Origin: Candidatus Thorarchaeota archaeon SMTZ1-45
Lineage (GTDB): Archaea; Asgardarchaeota; Thorarchaeia; Thorarchaeales; Thorarchaeaceae
Assembly (NCBI GenBank): GCA_001563335.1
Contig: LRSL01000055.1
Span: 1 to 64,000 of the forward strand
Direction: 5' to 3'
Length of the DNA stretch: 64,000 nucleotides
In this document: positions 54,181 to 62,837 of the stretch, piece by piece
Layout: every line of letters starts with the position of its first letter
Numbering within the stretch: the first letter of the stretch is position 1
Notes under the pieces: model-generated
What the model was told of the DNA's origin: nothing
What the model saw: the letters and a program-made list of their open reading frames with translations, nothing else
Databases searched by the model: none
Position numbers and translations under genes: made by a program

Positions 54181-54726
54181 ATGGATGATGATATGATCAC
54201 ACTAGAAGCAGCCCTTTATGTTTCGGGTCGAGCTCTGACTTTAGAGGAACTGGCAGACATCATTGGTAAGTCTCAATCTACTGTGCAGAAGATACTTGAT
54301 GAATTAAGCTTCGAATATAGCAAGAGAGAGAGTGCTTTAGAGGTAGTTGCTCTACCAAAGGACCGGTATGTGATGCAGTTGAAACCAGAACTCACTCCCC
54401 GCGTTGGTAAACTAATACCAGGAGGACTCCTCTCATTCGCAACTCTTCAGACTCTGGTTTTTGTTGCTCTCAAACAGCCCATACTTCAATCAGAGCTTGT
54501 ATCTCTACGAGGAACACATTCCTATGATCATATCAAAGACCTTGTTGACAAGAAGTTCATTGATGCTGTACCTGAGGGTCGCTCAAAGTTATTAACAACA
54601 ACCCAACTCTTTGCTGATTATTTCGGTCTGGATAGTGATAGAGTCAAACTCAAAGCACAACTCAAGTTCAAAATGAAGAAAATACTTGAAGACCAGAGTG
54701 AAATTAAAGAACCATCTACACATTAG
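54181..54726 (+). CDS. scpB: Segregation and condensation protein B
   Basis: Winged-helix partner of the kleisin. 181 residues from the ATG at 54181: ITLEAALYVSGRALTLEELADIIG, STVQKILDELSFEYSKRESAL, RYVMQLKPELTPRVGKL, then FATLQTLVFVALKQPILQSEL and HIKDLVDKKFIDAVPEGRSKL. In-frame GTG (54172) and TTG (54175) codons precede it; AGGGTG at 54169-54174 fits the ATG. It completes a contiguous smc-scpA-scpB operon. Confidence 0.92.
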   Translation: MDDDMITLEAALYVSGRALTLEELADIIGKSQSTVQKILDELSFEYSKRESALEVVALPKDRYVMQLKPELTPRVGKLIPGGLLSFATLQTLVFVALKQPILQSELVSLRGTHSYDHIKDLVDKKFIDAVPEGRSKLLTTTQLFADYFGLDSDRVKLKAQLKFKMKKILEDQSEIKEPSTH

Positions 54727-54733
54727 ACCGGTT

Positions 54734-55747
54734 CTAACACACCCTTGGTATAGGCTCTCCATAAGGCACCTGGAGTATTTTACGACCTCCGATTTTAGTT
54801 CTCATGACGACTCTGGCTTTACCATCAAGAACCTTTCCAACTACACGAGCATCATTGGTGGTCTTGTGTTTTGAAAGAGCACTTAGAATGTCATCAGTAT
54901 TGGTTGAGTCCACAATCATGACTGCTGTGCCTTCACAGGCCATATGAAGTGGATCAAGACCAAGTACATTACATAAGGATTGTACTGCTGGACGAATAGG
55001 AATTAGGTCTTCTTGTAGCTCAAATTCAACCTTTGATTTTGATGCAATCTCGTTCAGTGCGACTGATGTGCCGCCCCTGGTTGGGTCCTTCATGGCATGC
55101 ACTCCGCCTATATCAAGACATGAATGAATAGGGTCCCAGAGAGGTGCTACATCACTGACCAAATTAGTATCAAACTTCAGTCCTTCTCGATGCGCTAGTA
55201 ATGATGTTCCATGATCACCAACTGGTCCTGTCAGGATTATGTCATCACCTGGTCTGGCACCACTGTCTTTGATGGGATGGTCTAGGTATGGAATCCCTAT
55301 GCCTGTTGTTGACATAACAATCCCATCAAGAGTGCCAGGGGGCATCACCTTTGTATCACCAGCTATCATAGCCACGTCAAGTGGTTCGATGATGCTATTG
55401 AGAGACCGAAGCATGGTTTCAAGGAGCGCGATTTCAACTCCTTCTTCTACAATCACTGTGTTTGTCATTGCAACTGGTCGAGCGCCCATAACAGCCAAGT
55501 CATTAATGGTGCCACATGCTGTCAGAGTTCCCAAATTACCACCTGGGAATACTATTGGATGTACAGTATGAGCGTCAGTGCAGACAATTAAGTTAGCACC
55601 TGCAGCTTGAAATGTGGCTCCATCGTCCATCTCATCCAGACCTATATCCCCAATCTTTCTTCGACCAAAGGAGGGGATTATGACACCTTCCAATAGACGA
55701 TGCATTACCTTTCCACCAGCCCCATGTGCTGTTTCAATCTTAGACAT
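54734..55747 (-). CDS. hypE: Hydrogenase maturation protein HypE
   Basis: Dehydrates a C-terminal thiocarbamate to thiocyanate, giving the cyanide ligand of [NiFe] hydrogenases. 337 residues of the PurM/AIR-synthase fold: IETAHGAGGKVMHRLLEG, VFPGGNLGTLTACGTINDLAVMG, IAGDTKVMPPG, DPTRGGTSVALNE, and the essential C-terminal cysteine in GEPIPRVC. ATG start. Another maturation gene, hypA, lies 550 bases away on the same strand, with S8e on the other strand between them. No hydrogenase genes are in the window. Confidence 0.95.
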   Translation of the reverse strand: MSKIETAHGAGGKVMHRLLEGVIIPSFGRRKIGDIGLDEMDDGATFQAAGANLIVCTDAHTVHPIVFPGGNLGTLTACGTINDLAVMGARPVAMTNTVIVEEGVEIALLETMLRSLNSIIEPLDVAMIAGDTKVMPPGTLDGIVMSTTGIGIPYLDHPIKDSGARPGDDIILTGPVGDHGTSLLAHREGLKFDTNLVSDVAPLWDPIHSCLDIGGVHAMKDPTRGGTSVALNEIASKSKVEFELQEDLIPIRPAVQSLCNVLGLDPLHMACEGTAVMIVDSTNTDDILSALSKHKTTNDARVVGKVLDGKARVVMRTKIGGRKILQVPYGEPIPRVC

Positions 55748-55842
55748 TATCGATTCTCCAGCTAAGTGGTATCCTGAAGCAACCCCTGAAAGTATTTGAA
55801 GAGGTCGCTTTGGTCATGAGAAGAAGTTGGCCACTAAGCAAG

Positions 55843-55850
55843 ATTTAAAA
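55843..55850 (+). promoter_or_regulatory. TATA-like box of the S8e gene
   Basis: ATTTAAAA lies 47-54 bases upstream of the S8e ATG, which has a GAGGTAGT ribosome binding site. Position and sequence fit an archaeal TATA box. Confidence 0.4.
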
Positions 55851-55896
55851 CGAATCTACAAGGAGCCTCATTGACCTAACTAAGAGGTAGTCAGAA

Positions 55897-56274
55897 ATGG
55901 GTGTCTGGCATAGAAGATCATCACGAACATCCACCGGAGCTCGATTAAGACGTTTCAGAGGCAAGAGAAAGCACCAGATGGGGCGAACTCCAACTGAAAC
56001 TCTAATGGGTGAAGCCAAAAGAATATCAATCGATAGTAGGAGTAAAGCAAAGAAGACCCCAGCCCTCCGTCTGACCCAGGTTAACGTTACCGACCCATCA
56101 AAAAATGTCACATACCGTGCTGAGTTACAGGATGTCGAGAAGAACCCAGCTAATATGGACTATCAGCGAAGGAAAGTCATCACACGCGGTACTATCATCA
56201 AAACCTCGAAGGGGCGTGCAAGGGTAACAAGCAGGCCAGGGCAAGATGGCATTCTGAATGCGGTACTAATCTGA
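55897..56274 (+). CDS. rps8e: 30S ribosomal protein S8e
   Basis: 125 residues: GVWHRRSSRTSTGARLRRFRGKRKHQMGR, then LRLTQVNVTDPSKNVTYRAEL and KVITRGTIIKTSKGRARVTSRPGQDGILNAVLI, matching the archaeal length and pattern. GAGGTAGT precedes the ATG. It stands alone on the plus strand between hypE and hypA. Confidence 0.96.
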   Translation: MGVWHRRSSRTSTGARLRRFRGKRKHQMGRTPTETLMGEAKRISIDSRSKAKKTPALRLTQVNVTDPSKNVTYRAELQDVEKNPANMDYQRRKVITRGTIIKTSKGRARVTSRPGQDGILNAVLI

Positions 56275-56301
56275 GAAACTGGCTCTTGCTCACAGTTCTC
56301 T

Positions 56302-56697
56302 CTAAGATGATGGAGATTCAACAATCTCCGCTTCTATACTTGTTATCACGAAATCCTTTCCACCTGTGATTTTAGTAGAACTACTTCTGCATCTTGGACA
56401 CTTCATAGGTGCAAAAACAGCTATCTGATCGGGAATATCAGGGTCTATCTTTGACTCGCCTTCAAATCCACAGTCACTACAGAGGAGTCGACCTCTGACT
56501 GTCTTGATCCTTAACTCTGCACCCTCCAGGATTGAATTTCTACTGGCAATCTCGAAATTGAAAATTAGTTGTTCAGGTACAAGAAATGTGAATTCTCCAA
56601 CTTCTACATTTACAACTGACACTTTTGATGCCCTATTGCTCTTTGCTGCTTGGAGTGCAGTGTCCACAATAGAACAGGCTGCGGAGAATTCGTGCAA
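56302..56697 (-). CDS. hypA: Hydrogenase nickel incorporation protein HypA
   Basis: Delivers nickel to [NiFe] hydrogenase. 131 residues. Begins Met-His-Glu, the nickel-binding MHE motif, followed by FSAACSIVDTALQAAKSN and VEVGEFTFLVPEQLIFNFEIAS. The zinc domain has CSDC and CPRC (C-x2-C pairs about 32 residues apart). ATG start. It pairs functionally with hypE upstream of 54734; the other hyp genes are not in the window. Confidence 0.93.
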   Translation of the reverse strand: MHEFSAACSIVDTALQAAKSNRASKVSVVNVEVGEFTFLVPEQLIFNFEIASRNSILEGAELRIKTVRGRLLCSDCGFEGESKIDPDIPDQIAVFAPMKCPRCRSSSTKITGGKDFVITSIEAEIVESPSS

Positions 56698-56766
56698 CTA
56701 GTCACACCAATTGGAGCTTGTTTGAAGTCCTGTTAAGTCATTTCCGATATAGTCAAAGGTCAGACT

Positions 56767-56776
56767 CTTTATATGA
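56767..56776 (+). promoter_or_regulatory. TATA box upstream of the HEAT-repeat gene
   Basis: CTTTATATGA is close to the archaeal consensus. Transcription would start near 56800, leaving a leader of about 27 bases with GAGGGAGAC before the TTG start. Confidence 0.5.
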
Positions 56777-56826
56777 ATCAGTGTCCACGGAAGGATTGTT
56801 CTGTTATGATTTAAGAGGGAGACGCT

Positions 56827-57432
56827 TTGTCAAAGACACCTAAAGAGTCAAGGAAGAAATCTGCGTCTAAGAAAGAAACAACGAGTAGTAAAAAGACCTC
56901 ATCCAAGCAGACAAAAAAGAAGGTATCTGAACCCAAGACAAAAGCTAGTGAGAAGAAGACTACTAAGACAAAGAAGACACCCGTCAAGAAGACAAGTCAA
57001 AAGAAATCAACACCTAAGATGACTGTAAAGAAAAAACCTGCGAGAAAAACTCTCAGCAAAAGTGAGAGAGAGATGCTTAGCGAACTGGAAACCGAGATAC
57101 ATAGTGATGACGAGCAGGTGTGTCTGGGAGCTGTCGAGCGTCTTGGCGCTTTGAAACATCCTGATGCAACACGTGTTTTGATTGTCGCATTGGCTGATCA
57201 AAGATACATGGTCAGGATTCATGCAGCAGCTCAGCTTGGTGAACGGAGGGACAAGGAGTCAGTGGATGCATTGGTAAAATCATTAAATGATGATTCAATT
57301 TTCGTTAGGCAGACTGTGGCTGGGGCTCTTGAGAACATAGGTGGTGCCAAAGCAAAGAAGGCTATCTCTAAGGCTGAGAAAGATGGTTTACTACTGGATG
57401 AATTGCCAGAGGGAAAAAGACTAGGTGAATAG
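56827..57432 (+). CDS. Lysine-rich histone H1-like tail fused to HEAT repeats
   Basis: 201 residues. Residues 1-78 are almost only Lys, Ser, Thr and Pro (for example KKTPVKKTSQKKSTPKMTVK), like the basic tail of linker histone H1 and predicted to be disordered and nucleic-acid-binding. From about 80 on come two or three HEAT/PBS-lyase-type repeats (VCLGAVERLGALKHPDATRV, YMVRIHAAAQLGERRDKESV, IFVRQTVAGALENIGGAKAK). TTG start with GAGGGAGAC upstream. A DNA- or RNA-associated scaffold is inferred; no specific family was recognised. Confidence 0.75.
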   Translation: MSKTPKESRKKSASKKETTSSKKTSSKQTKKKVSEPKTKASEKKTTKTKKTPVKKTSQKKSTPKMTVKKKPARKTLSKSEREMLSELETEIHSDDEQVCLGAVERLGALKHPDATRVLIVALADQRYMVRIHAAAQLGERRDKESVDALVKSLNDDSIFVRQTVAGALENIGGAKAKKAISKAEKDGLLLDELPEGKRLGE

Positions 57433-57500
57433 GAGTTAGATGCTTCTTTGTCATTGTCAGAGAAGTAATGTATTTGACTACATTCTGCTTATATTGAAAG

Positions 57501-58079
57501 ATGTCAGGAAGTTGTTACAAGACTAGACGGAGAATATCTATCTTGAATGAAGAGATTACGAAGATTGAGTCGCAAATCAAGGATCTCGATTTAGATTACA
57601 TGCGTGGATTGGTTTCAGAGGAAGAATACAACAGGAAAATGGCTAACTTGAAGCAGCAACTTGAACAAGTCGGTGGCTCAACACAGACTGTTTCATCAGT
57701 TCAAAGAATCGAGTCAAAGGAACTACAAGCCACTAAGCTTCATCCCCCGCCAGTTGAAAAAAGAGCCACCGTGGATCCCGTAACAGCAGTGAAAAGAGCA
57801 GTAGAGGGCATGAGAAGACTTGCGTTGGAGAGAATAGCGCAAGAAGCAGGTGTTTCAACTATGAATGCCACTCAGATCCTAAGCGACCTTCTTGATGGAA
57901 GGGAATTATCTGGAAGAATTGATCATGAGAGAGGCGACTTCATTCTTGGAACTGGGAGCGGACCTCCACCAAAGACTATTGCGGTGTGTCCATATTGTAA
58001 GAATGATTTGAAGCGAATTGCAGTAAAGGGAGAAACTGTGACCTGTACCATGTGCAAAGAGTCATTCATCATTTCATGA
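57501..58079 (+). CDS. Coiled-coil, winged-helix and zinc-ribbon protein
   Basis: 192 residues. A coiled coil (about 10-60, ISILNEEITKIESQIKDLDL) is followed by a polar linker, then a winged helix around 105-150 (ALERIAQEAGVSTMNATQIL, SDLLDGRELSGRIDHERGDF), and a C-terminal zinc ribbon CPYC...CTMC. The winged helix has the PCI/DDRGK-like ending (short helix, G-x-I-D, then FI). A role in a protein complex or the ubiquitin-like field is possible but unproven. ATG start; the next gene follows after 15 bases. Confidence 0.65.
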   Translation: MSGSCYKTRRRISILNEEITKIESQIKDLDLDYMRGLVSEEEYNRKMANLKQQLEQVGGSTQTVSSVQRIESKELQATKLHPPPVEKRATVDPVTAVKRAVEGMRRLALERIAQEAGVSTMNATQILSDLLDGRELSGRIDHERGDFILGTGSGPPPKTIAVCPYCKNDLKRIAVKGETVTCTMCKESFIIS

Positions 58080-58094
58080 AATCAGTCTGGGTGG

Positions 58095-59372
58095 ATGCAA
58101 ATGGACTTCTTTCAGGCTTGTCTCAAGGCTGATAATCGAGAAGCTGTAAATGCTATCAGGAAGATGATTCCATCCTCACGCCCATCAGCAATTTGGGCTG
58201 TACTTATGCATGGCGCAGCATGGCACGAACAACGAACCTATGATACACCGCACTCAACAATCCTGGTGAATTCTATCCACAGAATGATTGAGGACCTGGG
58301 CAGCCATCCTGGACTTACACCTGAGGTCCCGTCTAAATCAGTCAGAATTACACTTGAAGAGGAGAAAAAGCTAGCAGTTCAGGAATTACTAGTTGAGCGT
58401 CTTGCCTATCATTTGGCTGATATTGACCACTGGAATCTGGAGAAAGGACCAAGCTACAATGTTGAGAAGAGCATTGATTCACCTGACAATGCAGTACGTA
58501 AGTTTGAGAGTACAATACGACAAAAGAGTCTAGTAGGTTCCTGGGAGGCTTCACTAATTCTAGCATCCCGAGATGAGCCTATTAGGTTAAGACGTGTGAT
58601 TGCTTCACTGGCAGCGGAAGAACCTGATAAGCTGGGACATGCTTTCATTATGCCAGTTTCACTCATTCTCGAGTTGCCTGGAGCTGAATATACTCGGCCT
58701 CAGATTGCATCATTGTGGCATCTAATGGAATATCTTGTAAGAAAAATACCCTCAAAATCTCCAGATGGGTACTCTCCAGATGATAATCTGTCAAAGCTGA
58801 CAAAACCGATTAGTCTGGTAGAGTATAGGAACGTCTTTTTGAACTCTATAGTGAATTATGGAATTCTTGGACACAACACAATCTTTGCTCAGAGAATTGC
58901 AGATGCAAACCAGAGAGGACTTGTGACTAAAGAGATGACTCTTTGGCTTATTGAGAAGTTGAAGCGGAACATTGGTAGTTCAATAACCTCTGCTAATGAT
59001 CTAGTATACGAGAGAGTCGTGAAAAAACAAGTAGACTCAGACTGGACTCAACAGCCTGAAGTTATCAGACTTCCGCACACAAAGGACACTCAAGACTGGG
59101 TCAATTCGAGTGATATTTCTGAAATGTGGACTACTATGACTCAGGAGAGCTCTAGTGAGTTTGAGAGTAGAGTTCCTGAGTTTGATGATGAGTGGCACTT
59201 GGTCCGATGTTGTCAATACATCATGGCGGCTCTTCTGAGTGAACCGCGAGCAGCTCATGTGATGATTTTCACTCATGCTGCTTGGAGTCTTGTAGACCAT
59301 GATCTGGTACCAAATGATTTAGCAGCTCTCCAGGTTCATAGAATGCTGCGTAAACACCTGAGTGAGTGGTGA
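58095..59372 (+). CDS. Large helical protein of unknown function
   Basis: 425 residues, soluble, predicted mostly helical, rich in Trp and His (AVLMHGAAWHEQRTYDTPHS, LAYHLADIDHWNLEKG, LGHAFIMPVSLILEL, MIFTHAAWSLVDHDL). The spaced histidines could be structural or metal ligands; no known enzyme signature is seen. Probably in one transcript with the winged-helix/zinc-ribbon gene 15 bases upstream. Convergent with tfrB, with a 75-base gap holding a short AGAGGA/TCCTCT hairpin. Confidence 0.6.
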   Translation: MQMDFFQACLKADNREAVNAIRKMIPSSRPSAIWAVLMHGAAWHEQRTYDTPHSTILVNSIHRMIEDLGSHPGLTPEVPSKSVRITLEEEKKLAVQELLVERLAYHLADIDHWNLEKGPSYNVEKSIDSPDNAVRKFESTIRQKSLVGSWEASLILASRDEPIRLRRVIASLAAEEPDKLGHAFIMPVSLILELPGAEYTRPQIASLWHLMEYLVRKIPSKSPDGYSPDDNLSKLTKPISLVEYRNVFLNSIVNYGILGHNTIFAQRIADANQRGLVTKEMTLWLIEKLKRNIGSSITSANDLVYERVVKKQVDSDWTQQPEVIRLPHTKDTQDWVNSSDISEMWTTMTQESSSEFESRVPEFDDEWHLVRCCQYIMAALLSEPRAAHVMIFTHAAWSLVDHDLVPNDLAALQVHRMLRKHLSEW

Positions 59373-59447
59373 CCAGTCAACAAATCCGGATTCGTATTCA
59401 AGCATGCATTAAACAAATTTCGGAAGAGGAATATATCCTCTCAAGAG

Positions 59448-61010
59448 TTACTTTCCTTCTCCCTTACGATAGGACTCAGCAAGAAGATCAGGGATGTACC
59501 GAACCTGCATGTTTGTTTCCTTCATCATATCATTGATTTGGATTGTACAAAAAGGACATTCAGTAGTCACCATGTCAGCACCTGTCGCTTCAATATACTC
59601 CTTCTTTGTTAACGCAATCTTCTGGGATAGTTCACGTAGGCCTGCTCGAACTCCACCACCAGCACCACAACAGCGATTCTTGTATGGGTCATCAATGTAT
59701 TCTACACCTGGAATCATCTTGAGAAGCTCGATTGGTTCATCGTAGACGTGTTGACCTCGTCCCAAGTGACAAGGTTCGTGATAGGTTATCTTCAACTTGA
59801 TCTCCCCTTTTGGTGGGACTATGTTCTCCTTCCCAATCACTTGTATCATATATTCAGCCATATCATAGACCTTGTAGAGTGGTGGTTCACCTCGCTCTGA
59901 CTCAATGAAAGGTCTATGGTCTTCACGAAGTGTCTTTCCACATCCTGCACATGCAACTACCACGGTATCACAATTGTACTTTTTACAGGCTTCTTCGAAT
60001 ATTTCGGTCACCCTTCGTGCTGCAGCGTGAGCTGTGTTGAGGTCTCCAGTTCTGAAAGCAGGACTTGCACAACACCACTGTTCCTTCGGAACGACTACAT
60101 CAATGTTGTTACGGTTCAGGACATCAATCAATGCTTTCCCAGTGTTCTGCATTCGATAGTCTATGAGACATCCTGTGAAGAAGGCAACTCGACCGCGCGG
60201 GTTGTCCACAAAGAACTCTGCGTCTTTAACCTGCTTTAGAAGTGGCTCATCCTTAACGGGTACAGCCCTGCCAGTTTCATTGATAGAATCAAGAAATGCC
60301 TGTTGTCCCTCAGCTAATGGATAACCAGCCTCAACAGCCTTCGCACGGAGCAACTCGACTGCCAAAGCTGGGATGTCTATCTTTTTTGGACAGATATCGG
60401 TACACATCCTACAAGTCGTGCAACTATAGACTGACTCATTCATTGCCATTGCCACTCGATCCTCAACGTCACGTGGGTCAAGCTCGAGCCTGGCAAGTTG
60501 ACGAATAATCATTGGACCAGGATAATCCCAAGTTTCATGGACAATTGGACAGTTTGAAAGGCATGCACTGCATTCAATGCATTTGCGAATCTCACGAAGT
60601 TTCTCTATCTCTTCAGCACGGATGATCTCTGGATGTTGTGGTTGTTTATCGCGTGCAACGTAGGGACGGATTCGTCTAATACGAAAGGTTGTTTGAGCCA
60701 TGTCAGTGACCAGGTCCTTGATGACTGGCATCTTTTCAAGAGGTTCAAGGACTAGATTCTCATCAGGATTAACCTTGGTTCTGCATGCGATTCGGGCCGT
60801 TCTGTTTACTTTTACAGCACAGGAACCACACTGGCCGCCTCTGCACTCCCAGCGAAATGCCAAGCTTGAATCAAATTTGTCCTGAATATAGAGTAACGCG
60901 TCTAGGACCGTCATTCCAGGTTCATACTCAACATCGAACTCTTGAAAATACGGTGCATCATCACTGTCAGGATTATAGCGCTGCACTCTTGTTTTGATTG
61001 TCTTTGCCAT
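59448..61010 (-). CDS. tfrB: Fumarate reductase iron-sulfur subunit fused to HdrB-like CCG domain (TfrB-like)
   Basis: 520 residues. The N-terminal part is an SdhB/FrdB: [2Fe-2S] site CRGGQCGSC plus a later Cys, then two ferredoxin clusters (CIECSACLSNCP, CTTCRMCTDICP). The C-terminal half has two cysteine-rich CCG domains (WCCASPAFRTGD with CAGCGKTL; YHEPCHLG with NRCCGAGGG and CPFC), as in heterodisulfide reductase subunit B. This fusion is the layout of thiol:fumarate reductase subunit B of methanogens. The electron donor in a non-methanogen is uncertain. 12 bases separate it from tfrA, its likely partner. Confidence 0.92.
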   Translation of the reverse strand: MAKTIKTRVQRYNPDSDDAPYFQEFDVEYEPGMTVLDALLYIQDKFDSSLAFRWECRGGQCGSCAVKVNRTARIACRTKVNPDENLVLEPLEKMPVIKDLVTDMAQTTFRIRRIRPYVARDKQPQHPEIIRAEEIEKLREIRKCIECSACLSNCPIVHETWDYPGPMIIRQLARLELDPRDVEDRVAMAMNESVYSCTTCRMCTDICPKKIDIPALAVELLRAKAVEAGYPLAEGQQAFLDSINETGRAVPVKDEPLLKQVKDAEFFVDNPRGRVAFFTGCLIDYRMQNTGKALIDVLNRNNIDVVVPKEQWCCASPAFRTGDLNTAHAAARRVTEIFEEACKKYNCDTVVVACAGCGKTLREDHRPFIESERGEPPLYKVYDMAEYMIQVIGKENIVPPKGEIKLKITYHEPCHLGRGQHVYDEPIELLKMIPGVEYIDDPYKNRCCGAGGGVRAGLRELSQKIALTKKEYIEATGADMVTTECPFCTIQINDMMKETNMQVRYIPDLLAESYRKGEGK

Positions 61011-61022
61011 CTTCTAGCCTCC

Positions 61023-62711
61023 TCATGGTAGCGTGATTTTGGTGATCACTAGGTCTTCCTTTCGCAGCTCCATCTCGCCATTTTTCCCCTTGCGAATAAT
61101 GATATTGTAATGGCCCTTCTCATTGGGGTCAGCATCAACTCGATAGTGAGCGCCTCTGCTTCCCTTCCGCATTACTGCTGCCTCTGCAACCATTCTAGCA
61201 GTTGTCACCATGTGAGCAAACTCTATTGCTTGATGCCAGCCAGGATTGAAACGTTTCACAGGAACATCGACCTTAATCTTAGGAACTACTTCTTTCTCAA
61301 TTCGTCTCAGTTCCTTGACTGCATACTGCATCTCGTCTTCTTTTCTGAAAATCTGGACCTTGTTCCACATAAGCTCGGTGAGCTCATCACGCGCATCTGC
61401 AGGAGATACGCCCTCCTTCCGCTTGAGCATCTCTTCAAGATTCACAAACTCACTCATAATCGCATCGCGGTCCACACCTAGATGAGTGTTCTTTTTCGCA
61501 TACTTAGCAGCATTTTCACCAGATAATGCGCCAAAGACTTGAGTGTCTGCAAGAGCATTCCCTCCGAGTCTGTTTCCTCCATGGACACCACCTGTACACT
61601 CACCAGCGGCATAGAGACCAGAAATGTTAGTGGCTGAGTCTTCATCAATCTTAATTCCGCCCATGAAATGGTGTGCGGTTGGTGACACTAGCATCGGTTC
61701 ATCTCGGATGTCAACTCCAGCGTCTTCGAACTGTTCAATCATGCTTTCCAGTCTAAACTCAATAATCGTTCGTGGGAGATGTGCTATGCTAAGATAGACA
61801 CCTCCATCAGGAGAACCTCTTCCCTCAAGGACCTCGGTCATGATAGACCGTGCAACTTGGTCACGACCAGCAAGCTCCATGACCTCAGGATAATACCGAT
61901 TCATGAATCGCTCGCCTTCATTATTCAGAAGAATTCCTCCTTCACCACGAACTGCTTCTGTGACCAGACGACCTTTGGCTGACTCGGGCTTGACCATACC
62001 TGTGGGATGAAACTGGACCATCTCCATATCGATCATCTCGCAGCCTGCTTCGTAGGCCATTCCATAGCCATCTCCAACATCTAGCTGAGCATTACTGGTA
62101 ACACTGAAGATTCTGCCTGCACCTCCAGTAGCCATGACTACAGCTTTCGCACGAAACACAAGGTAGTCTCCATACTTCAGGTCTACAGCACAGACACCAG
62201 CAATCTTACCATCTGTTACCAAGAGTTTAGTGGCAAACACTTCGTCAAACACACGAACTGATGACTTACGAATTCCCTCTGTGAGCGTGACCATTATCTC
62301 AGAACCGGTTCTGTCAGAGGCATAGGCAGTTCTTCGCCAGCTCTGTTTACCAAAAACTCTCTGAGCAATTTTACCCTCAGGAGTCCGATCAAAGACTGCG
62401 CCCATGTCTTCTAGGTCGAAGATTCTCTGCGGCGCATCTCTTACAAGTATCTCTGCCAATTTCTGATTGTTTAGGTAATTCCCACCGACAATTGTGTCCT
62501 TGAAGTGTGTTTCAGGATTGTCATCTGGATCTACATTACCCAGAGAAACATTATAGCCGCCCTCAGCCATGGCTGTATGTGCCTTACCGAGCAGCTCTTT
62601 GCTTAGCATGATGACGTCCAGGTTGTGTTTTGAGGCCGCTATTGCAGCACGGCACCCAGCTCCGCCAGCGCCAACAACAAGAACGTCACACATGATTGTC
62701 TTGTAGTCCAA
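61023..62711 (-). CDS. tfrA: Fumarate reductase/succinate dehydrogenase flavoprotein subunit (TfrA-like)
   Basis: Interconverts fumarate and succinate. 562 residues. FAD-binding VLVVGAGGAGCRAAIAA, the histidine of GKAHTAMAEGGYN (site of covalent FAD in many members), VVMATGGAGRIF, MVQFHPTGMVKPE, EGGILLNNEGERFMNRYYPE, and the fumarate site HHFMGGIKID...GECTGGVHGGNRLGGNAL. Upstream of tfrB and downstream of the fumarase genes, from which a terminator separates it. No membrane anchor subunit is encoded next to it, fitting a soluble TfrAB-type enzyme. Confidence 0.95.
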   Translation of the reverse strand: MDYKTIMCDVLVVGAGGAGCRAAIAASKHNLDVIMLSKELLGKAHTAMAEGGYNVSLGNVDPDDNPETHFKDTIVGGNYLNNQKLAEILVRDAPQRIFDLEDMGAVFDRTPEGKIAQRVFGKQSWRRTAYASDRTGSEIMVTLTEGIRKSSVRVFDEVFATKLLVTDGKIAGVCAVDLKYGDYLVFRAKAVVMATGGAGRIFSVTSNAQLDVGDGYGMAYEAGCEMIDMEMVQFHPTGMVKPESAKGRLVTEAVRGEGGILLNNEGERFMNRYYPEVMELAGRDQVARSIMTEVLEGRGSPDGGVYLSIAHLPRTIIEFRLESMIEQFEDAGVDIRDEPMLVSPTAHHFMGGIKIDEDSATNISGLYAAGECTGGVHGGNRLGGNALADTQVFGALSGENAAKYAKKNTHLGVDRDAIMSEFVNLEEMLKRKEGVSPADARDELTELMWNKVQIFRKEDEMQYAVKELRRIEKEVVPKIKVDVPVKRFNPGWHQAIEFAHMVTTARMVAEAAVMRKGSRGAHYRVDADPNEKGHYNIIIRKGKNGEMELRKEDLVITKITLP

Positions 62712-62794
62712 CTACAGTCCTCCGATGAAAATTCTGTCCGTGATTGAACCGTCGGGGCTAGACCCTCTCTTTAAGAGTTACTGTTGAAACCAAT

Positions 62795-62825
62795 AAAAAA
62801 AGCGAGAGGCAGACTATAGTCTGCC
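62795..62825 (-). terminator. Intrinsic-type terminator after the fumarase genes
   Basis: GGCAGACTA-TAGTCTGCC (62808-62825) is a perfect 18-base palindrome. On the minus strand it is followed by TCTCGC and seven T (62795-62801). It begins 12 bases after the fumarase beta stop and would end the fumarase transcript before tfrA. Confidence 0.7.
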
Positions 62826-62837
62826 CTAGACCTATAA

